From positions 1-46,618 of the IMG/VR virus record IMGVR_UViG_3300021440_000038: DNA of 46,618 bases; one strand, written 5' to 3'. Made by a program: the position numbers and the translations under genes. Shown piece after piece: positions 39,304 through 46,618 of the stretch. The DNA comes from a virus. Positions within the stretch are counted from its first letter, which is position 1. Every line of letters starts with the position of its first letter. The notes below the pieces were generated by a model that made no database searches, was not told the origin of the DNA, and saw only the letters and a list, made by a program, of their open reading frames with translations.

Positions 39304-40352
39304 TGCCGAAGCCCGACGATCCGAACGCCCCGCCCGACAACATCACGATCAGTCAATTCGCAGGGGTCAAGAACACTGTCGCGCCAGAACGCCTCCAGCC
39401 GGGTGAACTTGAGCGCGCTCGCAACGTGGACATCGATGACGCACGTCAGCTACGCCGTCGCAGGGGCTACACACTCAAGTCCGCTGGCAGCTACCACAGC
39501 CTCTTCCGCGCGGATCACGGCCTCGTCTACGGCGTGAAGAACGGCGCACTCGGACGTATCGAACCGAACTACAGCTTCATCACCATCGCGTCAGGAGTAG
39601 GGTCGCGCCCGCTCGCGTATGTCCATCTCGGCGACTACATCTATTTCTCGTCTGAGGTCACGTCGGGCAAGTTCGAGCACCACACCAACACCCCCGCGCC
39701 GTGGGGCGCTGTCGCTGCTGAGAAGATGTGGCTGTCGCCTGTCGTGAACCCGACGTCGACACTGCCGCCCATCAAGGGCAAGAGCTACATGCGTCCGCCG
39801 CTGGCGAGCATCCTCGCCTACTTCAACGGTCGCATCTACCTAGCGGTCGACAACATCGTCTGGTTCACCGAGCTGTACCTCTACGACTGGGTGGACGACG
39901 TAAAGGGCTACCTGCCGTTCGAGAACGACGTGAAGGTGCTGGCGGCTGTGGCTGACGGCCTCTACGTAGGCACCGAGACGGCAGTCTGGTATCTCTCCCC
40001 GACCGAGGGAGGCATGAAGCGCGTGCAGGTCGCCAACTACGGTGCGATCAAGGGCTCGGCCCAGCAGGTGCCGTCCAACCTCATCCCCGACCAGCTGCAG
40101 CAGCAGACCAAGGGCGGCACCCTGATACTGACCAAGCAGGGGCTGTGCATCGGCATGGACGGCGGGAACTTCCTGAACCTGATGCAGACCACGGTTATCT
40201 TCCCAGACGCAGTACGTGCAAATAGCTTGTTCAGGACACAGGATGGTGTTAATCAGTACATCAGCGTCGTGGATAGCGGGGGCAGCCCCGCGTCCGCCGC
40301 AAGGATTGGTGACTACGTAGACGCAGAAATCAGACGGTTCCAAGGAGCATAA
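39303..40352 (+). CDS. Tail protein, beta-propeller-like, possible nozzle
   Basis: A 349-residue protein. The ATG at 39303 overlaps the spanin stop (TGATG); a GTG five codons earlier is less likely. The opening ERARNVDIDDARQLRRRRGY and repeated short beta units (LVYGVKNGALGRIEP, RPLAYVHLGDYIYFSS, NDVKVLAAVADGLYVGTETA) look like a beta-propeller of the kind found in tail nozzle or stabilisation proteins of short-tailed phages. It ends in DYVDAEIRRFQGA. Assigned as tail structural; the exact part is uncertain. Confidence 0.76.
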   Translation: MPKPDDPNAPPDNITISQFAGVKNTVAPERLQPGELERARNVDIDDARQLRRRRGYTLKSAGSYHSLFRADHGLVYGVKNGALGRIEPNYSFITIASGVGSRPLAYVHLGDYIYFSSEVTSGKFEHHTNTPAPWGAVAAEKMWLSPVVNPTSTLPPIKGKSYMRPPLASILAYFNGRIYLAVDNIVWFTELYLYDWVDDVKGYLPFENDVKVLAAVADGLYVGTETAVWYLSPTEGGMKRVQVANYGAIKGSAQQVPSNLIPDQLQQQTKGGTLILTKQGLCIGMDGGNFLNLMQTTVIFPDAVRANSLFRTQDGVNQYISVVDSGGSPASAARIGDYVDAEIRRFQGA

Positions 40353-40354
40353 TC

Positions 40355-40894
40355 ATGGAAAACGGTTACGAAATGTCAGAGGGCGGCATTTTGCTGCCGA
40401 ACCATAAGCTCCTTGTTGGGGGCGCTTACACGGGCCAGATCATCCGCGACGGCAAGGTGATCGACGAGTTTGAGGACAGCAACCTCGTTGTCAACGAGGG
40501 CCTGAACTCGCTGCTCAACATCATGTTCTTCGCCAGCACACAGATCACTGCGTGGTATCTGGGCGTGTTCGAAGGTAACTACACACCAGTTGCGGGCCTT
40601 ACGGCGGCTACCGTCACATCGGCCTCGACCGAATGCACAGCATACGCAAGTGCCACGCGTCCGGCCTACACAGCAGCTACGTCTTCGGCCCAGAGCACAA
40701 CGAACTCGGCGTCTCGTGCCTCGTTTGTGTTCAACGCTACCAAGACGGTCTATGGTGCGTTCCTCGTCTCCAACTCGACCAAGTCCTCTACGGCTGGCAC
40801 GCTGTTCTCGGCGGCTCGCTTCGGAACCTCCAAGTCGGTGGTGAGCGGCGACGAGCTTCTGCTGACCTACACCTTCACCGCAGCGTCGGTGTAA
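40355..40894 (+). CDS. Conserved tail or virion protein, 179 aa
   Basis: The protein opens with a short polar part, then GGAYTGQIIRDGKVIDEFED and NLVVNEGLNSLLNIMF with WYLGVFEGNYTPVAG, a pattern I have seen in conserved phage structural proteins. The remainder is Ser/Thr/Ala-rich beta structure (SRASFVFNATKTVYGAFLVS). AAGGAG lies just before the ATG. A perfect 12-bp hairpin follows the gene. Confidence 0.74.
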   Translation: MENGYEMSEGGILLPNHKLLVGGAYTGQIIRDGKVIDEFEDSNLVVNEGLNSLLNIMFFASTQITAWYLGVFEGNYTPVAGLTAATVTSASTECTAYASATRPAYTAATSSAQSTTNSASRASFVFNATKTVYGAFLVSNSTKSSTAGTLFSAARFGTSKSVVSGDELLLTYTFTAASV

Positions 40895-40901
40895 GACCGG
40901 A

Positions 40902-40940
40902 GAACCACCCGAGGTATCAGCTCGGGTGGTTCCTTCCTTC
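40902..40940 (+). terminator. Terminator
   Basis: GAACCACCCGAG, seven-base loop, CTCGGGTGGTTC, followed by CTTCCTTC. It has a perfect 12-bp stem with an imperfect T-tract. It probably gives partial termination inside the late arm. Confidence 0.78.
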
Positions 40941-40951
40941 AAGGGTGACGG

Positions 40952-42100
40952 ATGACGCAGTACACCGACACGATCACCGACAACATCGGCGCTGGCGAGC
41001 AGTACGTGAACCTCGGTCGCGTGCTGGCTATGGCCGAAAGCTTGGGTGTCAGCGAGGTGGACCTGAACCTCGGCGTGGTGATGAGCGCCACGGACAACGT
41101 GGGTGTCAGCGAAGCCCTGCGTACTGATCTAGGTCTTTGGCTTCTTGAAACGCTCGGCGTAACAGACACAACCTCAGCAGCTCAGAAGATCGCTGTGATC
41201 TTGCTGGATCAGCCGACCATCGCTTCCGCACTCCTGACCGCAAGTGGCGGGGTCATTACGGACAACGTGGGTGTCAGCGAGGCGCTTGTCGCCTTGCGCG
41301 CTGTAGCACTTGTCGAAGCTCTCGGACTAACCGACACGCTGGCGGCTGCCGCCAAGTATTACCGCACCTTCACAGACACCATCGGCATCGACGACCTGCT
41401 GCAGCTGTTCGTGAGCGGGTCGCTGACCGACAATGTGGGTGTCAGCGAGGCGCTGGCCTACAAGTTCAACATGTATTTGGAGACTATCGAAAACGTCGGT
41501 ATCTCCGAGACGCTGGCGCAGAAGCTGGTGTTCCGCATGGACATGGCGGACACCGTCACGTTGACCGACGCCCAGCTCTTGAAGCAGGTGTTCTCCGGGC
41601 AGCTGCTGGATGGCGTTGAGGTGACTGCAGGGTATGTCAGCCCCAACGGCACGGTCACAACATGGGTGATCAATACCAAGAATTTTGCCGCGACCGAGTA
41701 CACCAATTTCGACTTCAACAGCTTTGCCCAGATGGGCAACAAGTTCCTCGGCGCAACGAGCACCGGGCTCTACGAGCTGAATGGCGATACTGACGATGGT
41801 GCGGCGATCATCGCGGACATCAAGTCCGGGCTCATGCAGCTGGGCGGCTCGCGCTTCACGTCGTTCAAAACCGCCTATCTCGGTATGCGGGGCGAGGGCG
41901 ATTTTGTGCTGCGGCTGGAGACCGGCGATGGCAAGACGTACAATTACGCGGTAGTCGGAAAGAGTATGCAGTCTGCGCGGGTCCACTTTGGCAAGGGGCT
42001 GCGGTCGCGGTACTTCTCGTTCGAGCTGATCAGCACCGGGCAAGACTTCGACCTCGACACCGTGGAGTTCCTTCCGTTGGTGGCCCAGCGCCGTGTTTAG
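40952..42100 (+). CDS. Tail protein with TDNVGVSEAL repeats
   Basis: A 382-residue protein. The first 210 residues contain repeated DNVGVSEAL-like units (near residues 48, 106 and 153, with weaker versions at 15, 30, 72, 125 and 180), suggesting a fibrous, possibly trimeric rod. The carboxyl domain (GLYELNGDTDDGAAIIADIK through RSRYFSFELISTGQDFDLDT) is beta-rich and compact and resembles end domains of phage tail proteins. AAGGGTGACGG lies before the ATG. It overlaps the next gene by 8 bases. Confidence 0.76.
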   Translation: MTQYTDTITDNIGAGEQYVNLGRVLAMAESLGVSEVDLNLGVVMSATDNVGVSEALRTDLGLWLLETLGVTDTTSAAQKIAVILLDQPTIASALLTASGGVITDNVGVSEALVALRAVALVEALGLTDTLAAAAKYYRTFTDTIGIDDLLQLFVSGSLTDNVGVSEALAYKFNMYLETIENVGISETLAQKLVFRMDMADTVTLTDAQLLKQVFSGQLLDGVEVTAGYVSPNGTVTTWVINTKNFAATEYTNFDFNSFAQMGNKFLGATSTGLYELNGDTDDGAAIIADIKSGLMQLGGSRFTSFKTAYLGMRGEGDFVLRLETGDGKTYNYAVVGKSMQSARVHFGKGLRSRYFSFELISTGQDFDLDTVEFLPLVAQRRV

Positions 42101-43226
42101 GCCCCCATTCATTATCGCAAATGTGAAGGGAACAGAGCTGTGGCCCGCCAGACTGCAAATGCCGACTGTCGTGCAAATCCGGGTCATGTCAAAAAGCACG
42201 ACGTCTGGCGATGTGCGCGAGATCGCTCGCCAGATCGCTGAACGAAAAGTAAGTGCTTACGCTGGTCCGCTCAAACAGTTTTTTCTCGGGCGTCGCCAAG
42301 CAGTCAACATCAGCGGGCTGCCTTTCGCCAGCTATTCAACGCAGCTGGATGTAGGCATTGTCGTGCGCTACGTATTCAACTCGACACAGGACTTCGTCTA
42401 TATCATGGTCGACGCTGACGCCATTGCCACTGCTCCGCAGCCTGCGCAGATCATTGAGGTGCCGCCGCCTACGACACGTGGGCCGCACACGAAGTTCATC
42501 GCTGTGCAGTGGAACATCTATCAAGACCTCCCACCGCCCCTGATCAACGAGAGCTGCAGCTCGGACGATCCGCCGCCAGTAAGCCCCATCGGCCTGTACC
42601 CCAGCAGTTACGCGCTCGGGGGCACATTCCACACGACCTATCGCGACGCACCAACAAACCCGTTCTCGTCGCTTGGCAAAGGGTTCTGGCTAGACGATCT
42701 TGGCGATGGCTCAGAGGGATGGAGCCCGATATGGCCCGCCAACATCGACATCACCGACGACATCCAGACGCAAGCTTCGGTGACAGCTGCGGCGTGGAAT
42801 TACACGTTCCTTTCGCCGACAGACGGCAAGGCTACATGGATCGCACCTACTGGCGGAACTATTGCGGCCCCGACAGGTGGCCTCTTGCGAATGCCGTCAG
42901 GTGGCATCCATGACACAGCCTTTGTGACTGCTTCAGGTGTCAGCGGCGCGTTTCTTGGGATAGTCGAAGACCCTTCGCAAGTCGTCTGCGCCCTTGTCGC
43001 CGAGCAAAAGTATACCGCTGCCTTGTCGGTAGGGGAGGTGTTCGAGACGCCGCTGGCGATACCTACAGTCACCTACTACGACGAAGCCAGCAACCCGCAC
43101 AATTGCCCGCTGATTGGCGCGTGCATCGACGATGACCCTCTGTACTATTCTTTCGGTGCTTATTCCTTGCCCTACAACAAGTACATCTGGCTGTTGTACG
43201 CGCCACCAAACGGCACGCCGCCGTGA
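42093..43226 (+). CDS. Hypothetical virion protein, 377 aa
   Basis: The GTG at 42093 overlaps the stop of the previous gene; the ribosome site is weak (TGGTGGCCC), so translation is probably coupled. The amino part is basic and mixed (SGDVREIARQIAERKVSAYA). The middle is beta-rich and Pro-rich (EVPPPTTRGPHTKFIAVQWN), with a Gly/Thr-rich section (TWIAPTGGTIAAPTGGLLRM). No family was recognised. Its place among tail genes suggests a virion part. Confidence 0.68.
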   Translation: MFRPPFIIANVKGTELWPARLQMPTVVQIRVMSKSTTSGDVREIARQIAERKVSAYAGPLKQFFLGRRQAVNISGLPFASYSTQLDVGIVVRYVFNSTQDFVYIMVDADAIATAPQPAQIIEVPPPTTRGPHTKFIAVQWNIYQDLPPPLINESCSSDDPPPVSPIGLYPSSYALGGTFHTTYRDAPTNPFSSLGKGFWLDDLGDGSEGWSPIWPANIDITDDIQTQASVTAAAWNYTFLSPTDGKATWIAPTGGTIAAPTGGLLRMPSGGIHDTAFVTASGVSGAFLGIVEDPSQVVCALVAEQKYTAALSVGEVFETPLAIPTVTYYDEASNPHNCPLIGACIDDDPLYYSFGAYSLPYNKYIWLLYAPPNGTPP

Positions 43227-43229
43227 CGC

Positions 43230-43257
43230 TTGCCGCACTGGAAATTTGAGGTATATT
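43230..43257 (+). promoter_or_regulatory. Possible internal late promoter
   Basis: TTGCCG (43230-43235), 16 bases, TATATT (43252-43257), in the 53-base gap before the coiled-coil gene. Good -10, weaker -35. Confidence 0.5.
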
Positions 43258-43279
43258 GGGGCGCTTCAGGAGATAGCGG

Positions 43280-45133
43280 ATGCCGAGTGGAAAGTTCGAC
43301 GGCCAGCCCAATTACTGGTACGCCATTGCCGTCAAGGAGGTGGACGCCGCGAACAACTATCTTGTTTCGCTGGCGAACGCCACGGTGGGGCTCAGCCCGC
43401 CTGTGATCAGCCCTGTGTTCCCGTCCACGCCGACCGCGCCGCCGCTCCTGACCTCGACACCCCCGGACATGCAGGAGGTGATCTGGCAAATCCCCGATCT
43501 GCCCGCCCCCTTCTCCGGGTCGCTGGACCTCGGCACGTACCTGCCCGAGCCGTTCGATGCCACGCCGCCTGTCCTGTCCTACGGGACGGCCCCGGCTGAT
43601 TTCGTGGAGGCCCTGCCCGACGCCCCCGGCGTCAACATGGACTTCGTGACCCCGGACCTGACCGTCACACTCCCGGCTCCCCCGAGCCTACTGTCGATCA
43701 ATACCTACGCATTTGGTGGGGTATCGTTTCCGACAATCGATACAACCGTACCGACACTGAACATCGCCGCCCCCTCGGTCGTGCCGTACGTGCCGGGCTC
43801 CCTCTACACCTCAAGCCTCCTCAGCGCAGCACAGAGCACGCTGGAGCGCTTTATCGTGGACGGGGGCACCGCACTACCCCCCGCCATCGAAGAGGCCCTG
43901 TGGGGCCGCGCTAGGGACCGGGAGTACCGTACCCAAGCCGACGCCATTTCCGAGCTGGACCGGATGGAGGGCCTAGGCTACTCGGCACCCCCCGGCGTCT
44001 ACATGAGCGCCCGGACCCGGATCGCCACGGAGATGGGCTACACGGCGACTACCCTCAGCCGGGAGATCGCCATTGAGAACGCCAAGCTGGAGCAGGAGAA
44101 CATTGGGGAGGCCCTGAAGGTCGCCACCCAGCTGGAAGGCCAGATGATCCAGTACCGCAACGCGGTGGAGCAGCGCCTGTTCGAGAGCGTCAAGTACGCC
44201 ACCGAGGCGGGGGTGCAGGTCTACAACGCGCAGGTCCAAGCCTATGCGGCCTACCTCGACGCCTACAAGACCAAGGTCGCCGTCTACGAGGCGCAGATCA
44301 GGGCCGAGCTGGGCAAGGTCGAAGCCTACAAGGCCCAAATGGAGGCCGAGAGCGTCAAGGCCCAGATCAACACGGCTCTGGTTGAGCAGTTCAAGGCGCA
44401 GATCACGGCGGCTCTCGCCAACGTCGAGGTGTTCAAGGCTGAGGTCGCGGCCATCCAGACCAAGGCCGAGATCGAAAAGATGAAGATCGAAATCTTCGGT
44501 GAGCAGGTGAAGGCGTACGCCTCCAAGGTCAACGCTTACACGGCGGGCGTCGAGGGCTTCCGGGCCAAGGTGCAGGCTGAGGCGTCGAAGCAGGACGCGT
44601 TCAAGTCTCAGGTCGAAGCCTATTCTGCGCAAGTGGACGCCGGGGCCAAGGTCATCGGGGCCAAGATCGAAGAGTTCAAGGCGCGTATCGACGCCAAGAA
44701 CACCGAGTGGGAAGGCTACAAGGCGGCGTCTGCCGGACAGGCTGCACGCGCCCAAGCAATCGCGTCGGTCAACTCCTCGCTGGCCGAGAGCTACAAGGCC
44801 GAGAGCATGGCGATCTCGTCCTACAACGAGGTGCTGACCAAGCAGTGGCAGGTGTCCATCGATCAGGCTGAACGCATTGTCGAAATCGGCGTTTCGGCAG
44901 CGAAGGCCAACGCCGAGCTTTACACGACCACCCGTGGTCTGGCGTTGGAAGCTGCGAAGGTCGGCGCGCAGGTGTCGGCGCAGATCGGCGCGGCAGCACT
45001 CAACTCGGCCAACTGGAGCTGGAGCGAGAGCGACAGCAACTCGGTCAGCGACAGCACATCGCGGAGCAGCAGCACCAGCTCCAGCGTCAGCACATCGACT
45101 AGCTACGTCTACGAGCAGATCGCATCGGTCTAA
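43280..45133 (+). CDS. Long coiled-coil virion protein, 617 aa
   Basis: The first 180 residues are Pro-rich, with many TPP/APP turns. Residues 205-560 are an almost unbroken helix (for example KVEAYKAQMEAESVKAQINT and AYASKVNAYTAGVEGFRAKV) with a regular A/K/E pattern, so a long coiled-coil rod is expected. The end is strikingly Ser-rich (SESDSNSVSDSTSRSSSTSS). ATG after CAGGAGATAGCGG. Proteins of this plan occur near the tail end of some short-tailed phage genomes. A fibre shaft, tail rod or ejected protein are the options. Confidence 0.78.
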   Translation: MPSGKFDGQPNYWYAIAVKEVDAANNYLVSLANATVGLSPPVISPVFPSTPTAPPLLTSTPPDMQEVIWQIPDLPAPFSGSLDLGTYLPEPFDATPPVLSYGTAPADFVEALPDAPGVNMDFVTPDLTVTLPAPPSLLSINTYAFGGVSFPTIDTTVPTLNIAAPSVVPYVPGSLYTSSLLSAAQSTLERFIVDGGTALPPAIEEALWGRARDREYRTQADAISELDRMEGLGYSAPPGVYMSARTRIATEMGYTATTLSREIAIENAKLEQENIGEALKVATQLEGQMIQYRNAVEQRLFESVKYATEAGVQVYNAQVQAYAAYLDAYKTKVAVYEAQIRAELGKVEAYKAQMEAESVKAQINTALVEQFKAQITAALANVEVFKAEVAAIQTKAEIEKMKIEIFGEQVKAYASKVNAYTAGVEGFRAKVQAEASKQDAFKSQVEAYSAQVDAGAKVIGAKIEEFKARIDAKNTEWEGYKAASAGQAARAQAIASVNSSLAESYKAESMAISSYNEVLTKQWQVSIDQAERIVEIGVSAAKANAELYTTTRGLALEAAKVGAQVSAQIGAAALNSANWSWSESDSNSVSDSTSRSSSTSSSVSTSTSYVYEQIASV

Positions 45134-45143
45134 GGAGGGTATC

Positions 45144-46019
45144 ATGGCAGGCATTTGGGACCAGACAAAGTTCGACGCGGCGCTCGCGCAGAAGTACCGG
45201 AACCAGACGGTGCAGACCAACGCCGCTGCGGCGGAAGCGCGTGCCAACGCGTTCAAGACCACGGAGGCAGCCAAGGTTGTCGCGCCGCTGGCCCAGAGCA
45301 GCATCACCACCGACAAGGCGAACAACGCGCTCACGAGTATGAACACCGCGTGGCTGCCGAAGAAGTATCAGGCGGACATCAACAACTCGAATGCGAGCAC
45401 GAACTTCCTGAACACCCAGAACCAGTGGTACGGGCCGAAGGCGGTGGCCGACATCGCCCTTGGGCGGGCGCAGGGGCTCGAACTCAATTCTCGGACAGTG
45501 GAGACGTTGCACAACACCAACAATGAGCTGAACCCGCCGCCCGTTGCGGGCGCTAGTGCGAGCATCCTCAACGAAATGCTGAAGCCGAGCGGCATGACCC
45601 AGATGCCCGCGCTTACGGCGAGCGCTGGCGGCTACGCCGGGGGCATGGGCGGGGATACAGCCCCGGCACCGATAAACGTCCTGACGGCCCCCGCAGGCCC
45701 TGTAGCGTCGAAGCGATCTCCGCTCTCGTTCGATGATGGGTCGAGCTTCCTGCGGCCCTCCAGCCTCATGGGCGGTAACCTCAAGCCGTTCGGCACGTTC
45801 AAGCGCGGCGTCACCAGTGTTCCGGGCAGGGGCTCGGGCGACAAGATGCCTGCCCTGCTGGAGCCCAAGGAAGCGGTGCTGAACAAGCACGCAGCCGACA
45901 CGCTGGGGCGGGCCAAGATCGCGCAGCTGAACAAGGCTGGCAACCAGAAGCGTGCGAAGGACAATGCTCAGCGCGTGTCCAAGCTGGCGCAGGCTTTGAA
46001 GCAGCATGGCATGATCTGA
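45144..46019 (+). CDS. Virion-associated hypothetical protein, 291 aa
   Basis: Last gene of the late arm. AAGGAGGG five bases before the ATG at 45144. The amino half is Ala/Asn-rich and helical. A Gly-rich middle (ASAGGYAGGMGGDTAPAP) leads to GRGSGDKMPALLEPKEAVLN, a motif that resembles the G-x-GD-x-VPALLEPGE pattern found near the end of tape-measure-like and other tail proteins, and then a basic end (KAGNQKRAKDNAQRVSKLAQ). A strong terminator follows. Confidence 0.76.
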   Translation: MAGIWDQTKFDAALAQKYRNQTVQTNAAAAEARANAFKTTEAAKVVAPLAQSSITTDKANNALTSMNTAWLPKKYQADINNSNASTNFLNTQNQWYGPKAVADIALGRAQGLELNSRTVETLHNTNNELNPPPVAGASASILNEMLKPSGMTQMPALTASAGGYAGGMGGDTAPAPINVLTAPAGPVASKRSPLSFDDGSSFLRPSSLMGGNLKPFGTFKRGVTSVPGRGSGDKMPALLEPKEAVLNKHAADTLGRAKIAQLNKAGNQKRAKDNAQRVSKLAQALKQHGMI

Positions 46020-46050
46020 CCCCCCACTCCCTAGTGGATCATGCTGTACT

Positions 46051-46079
46051 GGCCCCGGTGTCGCTACCGGGGCCTTTTT
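46051..46079 (+). terminator. Strong rho-independent terminator of the late arm
   Basis: GGCCCCGGT, six-base loop, ACCGGGGCC, then TTTTT. It has a perfect 9-bp GC-rich stem. It ends rightward late transcription and meets the leftward gene whose stop is at 46078-46080, so it lies at a convergent junction. Confidence 0.93.
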
Positions 46080-46206
46080 ATTGGGTGACGGTCAGGAGAC
46101 ATCCGAGAGCTTCGTGTGTCTTGTCGGGCGCGCAGCACATCAGGATCGCCGACACGACGAGGTCGATGACTACGAGGACACCTGTCCAACGAATGAACTT
46201 GGTCAT
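46078..46206 (-). CDS. Micro membrane protein, 42 aa
   Basis: ATG at 46204-46206 with AAGGAGAAACAGTC upstream. Residues 7-26 are hydrophobic (WTGVLVVIDLVVSAILMCCA), a single membrane span ending in two Cys, then a short polar tail with one more Cys. The ATGA overlap with the gene at 46203-46442 indicates coupling. It ends on the tail of the late terminator. Function unknown. Confidence 0.72.
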   Translation of the reverse strand: MTKFIRWTGVLVVIDLVVSAILMCCAPDKTHEALGCLLTVTQ

Positions 46207-46442
46207 GACTGTTTCTCCTTCAGCGCCCGGATGGCGTTCCGGCAATCCGTCAGGTCTGCCCAATCGTGCAGCCCATCTAGTGCTGTTTCCGCTTCCTCCA
46301 GCACCTCGGCGCGGATGATGGCGATGGCGGCGGTGGCATCCTTGGCGTAGAACCGCCACACACCCTCTTGGTGTTCGCCTTGCCCGTCAGCAAGCACTCG
46401 GGCCACCTTCTCAACCAGCGCGGCGCGGCGGTCAGCGGTCAT
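46203..46442 (-). CDS. Hypothetical protein, 79 aa
   Basis: A helical soluble protein (RRAALVEKVARVLADGQGEH, then DATAAIAIIRAEVLEEAETA) resembling the small proteins in phages and bacteria that carry an ALVEKVAR...YAKDATAAIAII pattern; their function is unknown to me. ATG at 46442 in an ATGA overlap with the gene before it, with AGAGGAAGATAAGCC upstream. It is part of a three-gene leftward operon with its neighbours. Confidence 0.74.
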   Translation of the reverse strand: MTADRRAALVEKVARVLADGQGEHQEGVWRFYAKDATAAIAIIRAEVLEEAETALDGLHDWADLTDCRNAIRALKEKQS

Positions 46443-46618
46443 GGCTTATCTTCCTCTGTCTGGTCTGCTGGCCCATAATAATTATCGTCCATACGGGCAT
46501 CGCAGTGCTTGCAGTAATACCACTCCCAGCCAAGACCATTATCCCAATAGCGTCCACGCTCATGGCCGATAACGGCGCATTCGCTTTTCAGCGAGGCGCG
46601 TTCTGCGGCAAATTTCTC
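46439..46618 (-). CDS. Carboxyl part of a gene open at the right edge
   Basis: Sixty codons including the stop, with no start in the window. It has charged sequence (EKFAAERASLKSECAVIGHE), then WEWYYCKHCDARMDDNYYG with a C-x2-C pair that may bind zinc together with the earlier Cys/His. It ends in TEEDKP. The first codon begins exactly at base 46618, in phase with the open frame at 1-117. Together they encode a 98-residue protein with one membrane span, a basic stretch and a Cys-containing cytoplasmic domain. Confidence 0.72.
   Translation of the reverse strand, partial: EKFAAERASLKSECAVIGHERGRYWDNGLGWEWYYCKHCDARMDDNYYGPADQTEEDKP

Overview
This 46.6 kb window looks like the whole genome of a short-tailed (podovirus-type) bacteriophage, cut open at an arbitrary point. 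The frame left open at base 1 and the frame left open at base 46618 are both on the minus strand. They meet exactly on a codon boundary and would form one 98-residue protein, so a circular or terminally redundant map is likely. Base composition is GC-rich, the clearest promoters are sigma70-like (TTGACA, 17 bases, TANNNT), and ribosome sites are strong AAGGAG types. A GC-rich proteobacterial host fits this; a narrower host cannot be read from the sequence.

The left arm (1-13232) is all on the minus strand and is probably expressed early. It holds about 24 mostly small genes packed into operons with ATGA/TGATG overlaps. Recognisable members are a dATP/dGTP diphosphohydrolase-like protein (110-460), a MoxR/CobS-type AAA+ ATPase (4953-6083) and a metallopeptidase-like/VWA protein (3822-4895). 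A helical protein (1806-2675) may be the third partner of that pair. Near its start the arm has a roughly 1.3 kb stretch with no convincing gene (9957-11198), containing a perfect sigma70 promoter, hairpins, a six-codon minigene and an AT-rich island with a 17-bp inverted repeat. Two paralogous basic proteins (11246-11824 and 12642-13232) sit to its right with near-identical terminators.

The most striking feature is a dispersed palindrome: GTTGGGACA, four bases, TGTCCCAAC. It occurs 13 times between 754 and 13386, heads six early operons, and was not seen in the structural arm. Several copies carry two further conserved blocks. It looks like a phage-specific control element.

The right arm (13592-46019) is on the plus strand and is late. 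In order it has a GIY-YIG nuclease at the divergent switch; a strong promoter; small terminase, membrane protein, large terminase, portal, scaffold and major capsid; adaptor; an internal virion protein; a 2254-residue virion protein with an HExxGH metallopeptidase-like motif; a run of tail fibre genes; a glycosyltransferase and a methyltransferase; a 20-residue Gly/Ala repeat protein; a lysis cassette (holin, NlpC/P60-type endolysin, second holin, nested Rz/Rz1-like spanins); and further tail and virion proteins ending at a strong terminator (46051-46079). The last 540 bases (46078-46618) return to the minus strand and join the early arm across the edge.

No DNA polymerase, helicase, primase, integrase, repressor or phage RNA polymerase was recognised, so replication and transcription probably use host machinery directed by the unassigned early proteins.
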